This document shows positions 6,379 through 13,066 of a stretch of DNA of 17,915 nucleotides, one piece after another. The notes below the pieces were generated by a model, which searched no databases, was not told the origin of the DNA, and was given only the letters and a program-made list of their open reading frames with translations. The stretch comes from an uncultured Chloroflexota bacterium (GTDB lineage Bacteria; Chloroflexota; Anaerolineae; Aggregatilineales; Phototrophicaceae): contig CAIVEA010000282.1 in NCBI GenBank assembly GCA_903904765.1, forward strand, positions 1-17,915. Reading direction: 5' to 3'. The translations under genes and the position numbers were made by a program. Positions within the stretch are counted from its first letter, which is position 1, and each line of letters starts with the position of its first letter.

Positions 6379-8636
6379 GATGAAAGGTGATCGGGATTTC
6401 GTGAACGAAACAACACCAGCAAAATCAGACCGGAAATGACCGAGATCACGATTCCGGGCAGCGGCCACCACGGGCGATAATCGAAGCGAATGGTTTGTGC
6501 GCCCGCTTGCACCGCCACCGCTCGGAACGCGCCGTTGGCTCGTTCGATGGTCGCAGGTTCACCGTCTTTGCTGGCGACCCAACCGGGGTAAAAAGTGTCC
6601 GCCAGCACCAACCAACCGTCGGCAGGCGCGTTCACGTCCACCCGTGTATGGTTCGGCGCATCGTTTACAGTGGCGGGGACGGCGGCGGATTCGATGGGCG
6701 GCGGGCAGTCGCCTGTGCCACGCAGAAACACCTGCCGTTCAGGATTCCAGTTTGCATCGAGCAGGGCGGCATCCAGTGCAGGCTGGTCAGCCACCCAGCA
6801 GGCGCTGGCGACCCACCATGCCCGCAAAGGCGTTTGTTCCAGCGGTTGCACCACACCCGCCTCGTCATACACCCCGCCCGAACCCGCCGCGTGGAGTAGC
6901 AGCGCCTGTTGTTCGGGATGCGCTTCGATGCGCTGCACATAGTCCGCCATGCCGCCCACTTGCAGCGGGTCGAAGTTGTTCAGCACGGCGTAGCGGTCTA
7001 TCAGGTTGAGGTTGGCTAACCCGCTGGTACGGAAGGCTTCCGCCTGATTCTGCGCTTCAGGATAATCTTCAAACGGCATGTAGCGGTCAAAACTGATGCT
7101 GTTCTCAATCTCTTTAGGCCAATACGGGCGCGGTACGCTGGTTGCGGGTTCGCGGCGGGCATAGAAATCCGCGCTGACCGTCGGGTTCAGCCCGTAATTG
7201 GCAGCGATTAGGTCGCCACTGACGATCAGCAGCACTGCCATCTCCCATAGCGGATACCAGCGGCTTTCCGGCGTTTCCGGTTGGCGCAGCGTCAGGAATC
7301 CTGCCAGCGCCCCCAATATGCCTACCGAAATCACGGCGCGGGTGAGGACGGCGAAGCCTTCGGCCTGCGCCACTTCCGGCGGCAGCAAGCGTGAACCGAG
7401 CAGCGCCAGCACCACCGCGCCGATGCCCGCCGCTGTCGCCAGACGGGTTGCGAACAGCAGCCAGTGACCGCTCCCCCATGCGCTCATGCCGATTCCTGCT
7501 AGTACGCTCAACGCCAGCACGCTCCACAGATGCCAGCGAACGGGCGCTTGGAATAGGCTGAAGGTGGGCACATAGCGGTACAGGAACGGGAACACAGGCG
7601 AATGATCGCCCAGCGCGAACACATAGGCCACGATCAACACCAGCAACCAGAAGGGGACGGTGGCGAACAGCGCCGGACGCGCCTTGCGCCGCAGTTTGCC
7701 CCATGCCCATGTCAGGATGGCCGCCAGTGCCGCCATCAGCGGGATGAAGCCGATATATACCGCGTCCTCGAAGTACGCGCCTTTGGCGAGGTATGTGCCG
7801 TCGGCGGGTGTGCCGAACACATTGGGCGCGAGGAAGTTCAACGTGCGCGGTAGGCTGTAGCTGAAATTCATGGCGAAGGTGAAATCCACCCCGCCCGAAC
7901 GCTGCGATTGACTCAGGAGTTCGGCGGTGGGCAGCAGTTGTGCGGTGGCGATTCCGCCTCCTAATGCCAGTGCCCCCACGACCTGCGCCAGCCTTAACCG
8001 CTGAACCGGACGATGCGTGAGTACCCACCAGCCGCAAAAGGCAGCCGTGAGCAGCAGGCTATACCATGCTGATTGAGCATGTCCGGTCAGTAGCTGCAAT
8101 CCGGTGACGAGCGCCAACCAGCCGACATCCCGCCGCCGTCCTTGCGTGAGGATGCCAAGCGCCGCCCAAAGCATAGAGGGCAGCCACACGGCGGCAGTCA
8201 CGGTGGGGTAGCTGAAGGCGCGGGCGACCAGATACCCGGTCAGACCGAAGGATAGCGCGGCGAGGTTTTGCCCCGGCACGCTCATGCCCAGCCGCCCGCC
8301 CAGCGCCCACAGCCCCGCGCCGCCGATGAACAGATGCAGCACGACGGTTACGCTCATCCACCATGCCAACGGCAGGAACAGCCCCGGCCAGTGGAACGGG
8401 TATAGCAGCGCCGATTGATAGTTCGCCAGCAGGGGCGCGCCTGCGCCGTTGTAGCTGTTCCACAGGGGCAGTTGTCCGTTGCGAATCAGGTCAAAAGAGT
8501 ACTCGCGCCAAGGATAGAACTGCGTGGCGGGCAGCCCCCAGAACAGGCTTTCACCCAGCAGCAGCCGATGGAACAGGATGAGTAACGCCAGCGCCAGCAG
8601 CCATAAGCCCCATGCGCGGTGGACGGTTTTTACCAT
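6375..8636 (-). CDS. YfhO-family polytopic membrane protein
   Basis: A 753-residue protein with a dozen or so membrane helices. YfhO proteins are GT-C-like; studied members take part in glycosylation of cell-wall or lipid-linked polymers using polyprenyl-phosphate sugars. Visible markers are the periplasmic first-loop segment FYPWREYSFDL, then GQLPLWNSYNGAGAPLLANYQSALLYP (about 54-80), and the C-terminal soluble part LVLADTFYPGWVASKDGEPATIERANGAFR, a classic YfhO ending, followed by a last helix (GIVISVISGLILLVLF). The start at 8636 overlaps the upstream gene by 7 bp; the open frame continues to 8948, but that extension is Arg/Gly-rich shadow sequence. It is probably co-translated with its paralogue upstream and the sugar phosphotransferase downstream. 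Confidence 0.9.
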   Translation of the reverse strand: MVKTVHRAWGLWLLALALLILFHRLLLGESLFWGLPATQFYPWREYSFDLIRNGQLPLWNSYNGAGAPLLANYQSALLYPFHWPGLFLPLAWWMSVTVVLHLFIGGAGLWALGGRLGMSVPGQNLAALSFGLTGYLVARAFSYPTVTAAVWLPSMLWAALGILTQGRRRDVGWLALVTGLQLLTGHAQSAWYSLLLTAAFCGWWVLTHRPVQRLRLAQVVGALALGGGIATAQLLPTAELLSQSQRSGGVDFTFAMNFSYSLPRTLNFLAPNVFGTPADGTYLAKGAYFEDAVYIGFIPLMAALAAILTWAWGKLRRKARPALFATVPFWLLVLIVAYVFALGDHSPVFPFLYRYVPTFSLFQAPVRWHLWSVLALSVLAGIGMSAWGSGHWLLFATRLATAAGIGAVVLALLGSRLLPPEVAQAEGFAVLTRAVISVGILGALAGFLTLRQPETPESRWYPLWEMAVLLIVSGDLIAANYGLNPTVSADFYARREPATSVPRPYWPKEIENSISFDRYMPFEDYPEAQNQAEAFRTSGLANLNLIDRYAVLNNFDPLQVGGMADYVQRIEAHPEQQALLLHAAGSGGVYDEAGVVQPLEQTPLRAWWVASACWVADQPALDAALLDANWNPERQVFLRGTGDCPPPIESAAVPATVNDAPNHTRVDVNAPADGWLVLADTFYPGWVASKDGEPATIERANGAFRAVAVQAGAQTIRFDYRPWWPLPGIVISVISGLILLVLFRSRNPDHLSS

Positions 8637-10636
8637 AAGGACGGAATGCCTTTCGTGCCGGATGAACGATAACGCCGGATGCGCCCCACCGCGAGGAATA
8701 GTCCCGCCGCCACCCATGCTGCGCCGGAGAATCCGTTGGCGGCGAGGGTGAGCGCGTTCAGGTCGGCTACCTGTTCGGACGTGGGCAAGTCCGGCCAGCC
8801 TTCCAACCACGCGGGAATATCCTCGCTGTTCGCTGTGGAGGAGATGTAGTCCATATTGGCGTACACGAACACCTCCCCCACCTGACCGAGCGATTGTAGG
8901 CGCGGGTTGTTTATCGGGTAGCCGGCGATCACATGGCTCACGCGCCATTCAGCTAACACAGCCGTATTGATGACCGCGTTCCGGTTGGCCTCGCTGATGT
9001 CCTCGTCATTCGCCAGCCCCGCCAGCGAGGGCAGCACCGGCTCATAGCTGCGCGAAGGGACACCGCTTCCCGCTTCCACAGCCCGCACGATTCCGGTCAA
9101 CTGGAACGGGTCTACTCCGCCGAACAGGTGCAGATGATAAACCGCCGCTACCTGTTGATCGAGGCTGAATGAGGGCGAATAGATGCGATCTGCCTGTAGG
9201 CTCACCAGCCGTTCCGCCAGCGGACGTTGTACATCCAGCCAGTTGGCGGGGGATTTCCAGTGGACGAGGTGTACCCCTGTCCATAACAGATCGAGTGCGG
9301 TGAGCGCCAACAGCACCCGCGCCGCCATCGTTGCCGTCAGCCGCCCGCGCAGGACAGCCAGCAGCACCGTGCCGAGCAACACTCCGCCGCACAGGGCGCT
9401 CAAACTGATCGAGGTTGCTAGGGGCAGCGCGACCAGCGCGAATCCGCCGAGTAGGGCAATCAGCCCGCAGCACAGGATGACGACAAACACCTGCCGACTG
9501 CTGCCCATACGACCATCATGGGCGGCAGCGGCGCGGGTCATCAGGTGTTCTAGCCCTTGCGCCGCTAGCAGTGGCAGCAGCAGCGCCGCGATAATCCAGA
9601 TTCGTGCCGGAACGCGGAACCACAGCAGCGCCGGCATCAGGCGCGTGAGCAAAGGCCACAAGAAGGCGTTCGAGCCGAGCGCGTACAGGAACAGGAATAC
9701 GAACAGGCCACCCCACAGCCAGCGCAGGCGCGGCGTATAGGTGCGGATGCCGAGTAGTGCCAGCGCCAGCACGGGCAAGCCAGCGTAGAGTACGGTTTCT
9801 TTGCCGCCATGCCCCGGCAGGATGAAAGCCAGCAGCGCCAGCGGTTCGAGCATGGCTGCACTGGGGTCGTTGGCGGTGAGTGTGGTGCGGGAGAGGTACG
9901 GACTCCATGCCGCCAACGGGACGATCAGCGCGGCAGACAAGGCCAGCGCCCCGATTGCCGCTGGAACGAGCAGCCACATGCGCTGCCCTAGGACATCGTA
10001 CCGCGTTTCTATGAGCGCATAAACCCCCGCGCTGGCATAAGCAAACACCGCCACGCGCACATCAGCGGTGAACAGTAGCGCCGCTACCAGCGCCAGTTGC
10101 ACAATAGTGGTCAGCCTCTGTGGTTGGCGAAAGCAGCGCCGGACTAGCAGCATCAGCCACGGAAACCACGCCATCGCTGCCACAATATCCAGATGTCCCG
10201 CACCCAGATGCCCGAACAGGCGCGGCGACAGGCCATAGCTCAACGCAGCGAAAGTTGCCCCCGCTGGACTTAGTCCCATCGCCCGCGACCAGTACCCCAT
10301 CCCCAGAGTGGCGAGGGCGATGTGCAGCAGCAGCAAGCTATTCAGGTGTAGGGCAGGGGGGAGTAGTAGTGCCAGCCATTGCAGCGGGTAGGCCGTTTTA
10401 TTCAGCGGGTTAGCGGCGAATGGTTGCCCTGCCATGATCGTGTCCTGCCACAGCGGGAATTGTCCGCGCTCCAACACAGATTCGCGCAGATGTAGCGCCG
10501 CCGGCCAGTGCGAGAGCGCCACATCGGAATAGTCTGTTTCGGCGTTGGAGTAGGGGAGTCCATCCGGGCGAAAACCCGCCAGCAGCAGGACAGTCAGGAT
10601 GACTGCCCCCACGAAGGCACGGCTTTCAAGGCGCAT
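8630..10636 (-). CDS. YfhO-like polytopic membrane protein (paralogue of the next gene)
   Basis: A 668-residue membrane protein with many hydrophobic segments. After an N-terminal helix comes an extracytoplasmic loop with acidic residues (ETDYSDVALSHWP, Asp35 and Asp38), followed by RGQFPLWQDTIMAGQPFAANP and YPLQWLALLLPP. This matches the downstream YfhO protein residue for residue in its Gly-x-x-Pro-Leu-Trp, Gly-x-Pro, Ala-Asn and Tyr-Pro positions. Acidic residues in that loop are typical catalytic candidates in GT-C enzymes. The C-terminal third (about 440-620) is a soluble segment with YAVIAG-like content and a final helix (FSGAAWVAAGLFLAVG). The ATG at 10636 overlaps the upstream gene by 11 bp. 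A glycosyltransferase-type role is inferred from fold and operon context; donor and acceptor are unknown. Confidence 0.82.
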   Translation of the reverse strand: MRLESRAFVGAVILTVLLLAGFRPDGLPYSNAETDYSDVALSHWPAALHLRESVLERGQFPLWQDTIMAGQPFAANPLNKTAYPLQWLALLLPPALHLNSLLLLHIALATLGMGYWSRAMGLSPAGATFAALSYGLSPRLFGHLGAGHLDIVAAMAWFPWLMLLVRRCFRQPQRLTTIVQLALVAALLFTADVRVAVFAYASAGVYALIETRYDVLGQRMWLLVPAAIGALALSAALIVPLAAWSPYLSRTTLTANDPSAAMLEPLALLAFILPGHGGKETVLYAGLPVLALALLGIRTYTPRLRWLWGGLFVFLFLYALGSNAFLWPLLTRLMPALLWFRVPARIWIIAALLLPLLAAQGLEHLMTRAAAAHDGRMGSSRQVFVVILCCGLIALLGGFALVALPLATSISLSALCGGVLLGTVLLAVLRGRLTATMAARVLLALTALDLLWTGVHLVHWKSPANWLDVQRPLAERLVSLQADRIYSPSFSLDQQVAAVYHLHLFGGVDPFQLTGIVRAVEAGSGVPSRSYEPVLPSLAGLANDEDISEANRNAVINTAVLAEWRVSHVIAGYPINNPRLQSLGQVGEVFVYANMDYISSTANSEDIPAWLEGWPDLPTSEQVADLNALTLAANGFSGAAWVAAGLFLAVGRIRRYRSSGTKGIPSLW

Positions 10637-12221
10637 AGATAGTGACGCTGCCGAAGATTGCAGCCGGGGTGAGGGATTTCAGGCACACACTCTGTCCGAG
10701 TTTGGCTTCTTGCGGGCCCGCCACGATATAGTGGACATGGTATTCGTCCAGCAAGGCGCGGCACTGGCTGTTATTGGTTGCCGAATACCAGTCTAATACC
10801 TGCTGCTCTTTGGTTTTTGCGTCCAGTGTTTCGTAAGGATGCCCGTAGACCACTCGCGCCCCGACCCAACTGGGAATCCACACGCTCACATCTTCGGAGG
10901 CCAGAATCACATCCGGTGAATGTGTGTAGGCGCGTAACCATTGAAAGGCAGAGGCGTAATCTTGTTCGAGAAATGGCCCTTCGTTAATGGCGAAACTGCT
11001 CAAAAGCACCAGTATCGGGCTGAGGAGCAGCAGGGGCGCGGTCAGCACCATCAATAAATTATGCCAGCGTCGTGCGATGCGCGGATACCAGTAGTTGCTG
11101 AGGGCACGCACGGCGAAATACGTGACCGGAATCATAATGCCTACCCCGAAGCGGCGCTGGACGCTGGTGGGCAGGTACATGGCAATCACGATCAGCACCA
11201 GCCACAACAGCATGAAGCGATCACCGTCTTGCTCGAAGCGGCGCAGGGCGCGGACGATGGCTGGCAAGCCGATGAGCAGTGGTAGCCCAAGCCCGATCAG
11301 CAGTTCCGGCAGGGCCGGCGATAGCGTAAGGTTCTGGCGATTCCATTCCGCCACAGCCGGATTGTAATTCACTGCCGCCATGTAGTAGATCGCCAGCGGC
11401 GCGGCAGGCAGCACCAGCGCCATCAGCCAGTATAATTCGCGGATCGCGAGTCGCCGTGCTTTGAGGGAATAGAACAGCATGTACAACCCGATTGCGCCAC
11501 ATAGCGGGATCAGTGCGTGGGGGTACAGGATGGAGAGGAAGAAGCTAAAGACCACCACCAGTATCCCGCCGTTATCCAGTTGCGGGTTTTGCGTCATGCC
11601 GGGGCGCAGGATGGTGATGAATAGCGCCGCCAGTTGAATGATGCAGGTCAGCGCCAGCGGGAAATGCACGTTTACGAGGCTACTGTAAAACGGGAACATC
11701 TCCGGTATGGCGAGGTCTGGGACTGTGATGCTGCCGCTGAGGGGCGCATATAGCCAACCGAAACCGGAGGTGATGGCGGCGATGAGGAAGAAGATGCGCC
11801 GGGCGCGAACGCGGTGCGGGTAAATGCTAGCGGCAAGGTAGTAGAGCGAACTGTACATGAGCAGAGAGGCGATCACCCGCGCTACATGGTACACCGCGAC
11901 AACGGGCAGTTGCAGCACCCGCGCCAGATTGCCTAAGGCAGGATAGACTGCCGCGAGAAAGGCTGGAGTATGCGCTTCCGGCGTGTGCCAGAACTGGATG
12001 AGCCACGCGCCTTCCACGCCCTGCTGCATTTTGGCGAGGTAAGTTGCGCCATCGCGGTAGTTGGTCAGCACGCCCATGAATTGCCAGTTGGGGTGCGACG
12101 AGCCGCTAAAGGCGATCCATAAGAACGGCACAAACGCAAGGCCAACGAGCAATCCCGCCATCAACACCACCCACCGCCATTCGGCTGGACTGATGTGTAT
12201 GTTGTCGTTTGTACCTTGCAT
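10626..12221 (-). CDS. Polytopic membrane protein, probable GT-C type glycosyltransferase
   Basis: A 531-residue protein with about ten to eleven membrane helices. After the first helix (VVLMAGLLVGLAFVPFLWIAF) is an outward loop with NYRDGATYLAKMQQG, where the acidic Asp is placed like the catalytic residue of GT-C enzymes. Then come a conserved-looking HTPEAHTPAFLAAVYPALG segment and alternating helices. The last 110 residues (from about SAFQWLRAYTHSPDVILAS) form a soluble extracytoplasmic domain, as in many dolichyl- or polyprenyl-phosphate-sugar-dependent transferases. It is the first gene of the four-gene minus-strand operon; AAGGCGG lies five bases before the ATG. I cannot name a specific family, and a non-enzymatic role is possible. 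Confidence 0.8.
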   Translation of the reverse strand: MQGTNDNIHISPAEWRWVVLMAGLLVGLAFVPFLWIAFSGSSHPNWQFMGVLTNYRDGATYLAKMQQGVEGAWLIQFWHTPEAHTPAFLAAVYPALGNLARVLQLPVVAVYHVARVIASLLMYSSLYYLAASIYPHRVRARRIFFLIAAITSGFGWLYAPLSGSITVPDLAIPEMFPFYSSLVNVHFPLALTCIIQLAALFITILRPGMTQNPQLDNGGILVVVFSFFLSILYPHALIPLCGAIGLYMLFYSLKARRLAIRELYWLMALVLPAAPLAIYYMAAVNYNPAVAEWNRQNLTLSPALPELLIGLGLPLLIGLPAIVRALRRFEQDGDRFMLLWLVLIVIAMYLPTSVQRRFGVGIMIPVTYFAVRALSNYWYPRIARRWHNLLMVLTAPLLLLSPILVLLSSFAINEGPFLEQDYASAFQWLRAYTHSPDVILASEDVSVWIPSWVGARVVYGHPYETLDAKTKEQQVLDWYSATNNSQCRALLDEYHVHYIVAGPQEAKLGQSVCLKSLTPAAIFGSVTIYAP

Positions 12222-12248
12222 TCAGACCGCCTTGTTGGTCGTGACTGT

Positions 12249-12278
12249 TTGGCGCAGGATTCCGCAGCGATGTATACT
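12249..12278 (+). promoter_or_regulatory. Candidate sigma70-type promoter for the zinc-ribbon/NACHT-HEAT operon
   Basis: TTGGCG (12249-12254) and TATACT (12273-12278) are separated by 18 bp. Transcription would begin near 12285, leaving a leader of about 60 bases before the preferred ATG at 12344. The -10 box overlaps that of a candidate promoter in the other direction. Seen as a pattern only. Confidence 0.45.
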
Positions 12279-12298
12279 CAGCGTTGTGATCTATGCAA
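12271..12298 (-). promoter_or_regulatory. Candidate promoter for the surface-glycan operon
   Basis: On the minus strand TTGCAT (12298-12293) and TATACA (12276-12271) are separated by 16 bp, 50 bp before the ATG of the first glycan gene. The -10 overlaps the opposite promoter's -10 in the shared TGTATACT block, so the two operons may compete for RNA polymerase. Inferred from pattern. Confidence 0.38.
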
Positions 12299-12343
12299 TC
12301 TGTTTTTTCATTCTACACCGACTTGGGATACACGCCATTGACC

Positions 12344-13051
12344 ATGACACAAGCGGAGGCGCTTTACCGCCTTCAAGAGATTGATCTCCTTCTGGCACAA
12401 GCGCAAAAGCGACTGACCGACATTGATACGGCGCTGGCTGACCGGGGGGCAGTGACTGCTGCCGAAGCGGAAGTACAGGCCGCGCAAGCCCATTTGAAAC
12501 CGTTGCAAACCCGTTCCCGTAACCTCGAACTTGAAATCCAGTCGAATACCGCCAAGATGCGGCAGGCGGATGAAACGTTGTATGGCGGGCGCGTCCGCAA
12601 CCCCAAAGAACTGCAAGATTTGCAGCACGAAATCCAGTCGTTGAAGAAGCGCAATTCCGAACTGGAAGATGATCTACTGGAACTGATGGTACAGGTGGAA
12701 GCGGGTGAGGCGACGCTAACCGCACGGCAAGCCGCGCTCAAGGCAGCGCAGGTTGCGTGGGAGGCCGAACACGTTCACCTGCTGGATGAGCAGGCCACGC
12801 TCAAACAGGGATTGCCGGAGACGAGTAAGCGTCGGCAACAGGCGTTGCAGGATGTGAACGCCGATGGCCTGAAGTTGTACCAATCATTGAAACCACGCAA
12901 GCATAATCAACCTGTCGCACTGCTGGTGAACCAGAGTTGCTCGTTCTGCCGGGTGGAGCAGGATTTGGCGATCATCCGTGAGGTGCGTACCGGGCAAAAA
13001 CTGACCACCTGTTTAAGTTGCGGGCGCATCCTCGCCTACCGCAGCGGCTAA
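12344..13051 (+). CDS. Coiled-coil protein with C4 zinc ribbon (COG1579 / CdsZ-like)
   Basis: A 235-residue protein. Residues 1-185 are almost wholly helical, with heptad-like coiled coil broken by the family motif LYGGRVRNPKELQDLQHEI (79-97). The C-terminus has a zinc ribbon with Cys199-x2-Cys202 and Cys223-x2-Cys226. Family members are proposed to bind nucleic acid or to work with partner proteins (CdsZ in Chlamydia, others near RNase H and Nif3-like genes); the molecular role is not settled. The frame could start at ATG 12293, but family proteins begin close to the LYRLQEID segment, so 12344 is preferred; neither start has a strong ribosome binding site. It is followed after 15 bp by the NACHT-HEAT gene. 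Confidence 0.9.
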   Translation: MTQAEALYRLQEIDLLLAQAQKRLTDIDTALADRGAVTAAEAEVQAAQAHLKPLQTRSRNLELEIQSNTAKMRQADETLYGGRVRNPKELQDLQHEIQSLKKRNSELEDDLLELMVQVEAGEATLTARQAALKAAQVAWEAEHVHLLDEQATLKQGLPETSKRRQQALQDVNADGLKLYQSLKPRKHNQPVALLVNQSCSFCRVEQDLAIIREVRTGQKLTTCLSCGRILAYRSG

Positions 13052-13066
13052 ACATTTGGAGGGGTT

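Noticed and set aside
7114..8037. 307-residue minus-strand frame inside the YfhO-like gene
   Set aside because: Alternative frame of a high-GC gene; Arg/Gly/His-rich composition and no membrane segments, whereas the overlapping frame encodes a typical YfhO protein.
8637..8948. Upstream extension of the YfhO-like gene
   Set aside because: The extra 104 residues are Arg/Gly-rich, lie within the upstream gene's coding sequence, and precede a normal hydrophobic N-terminus at 8636.
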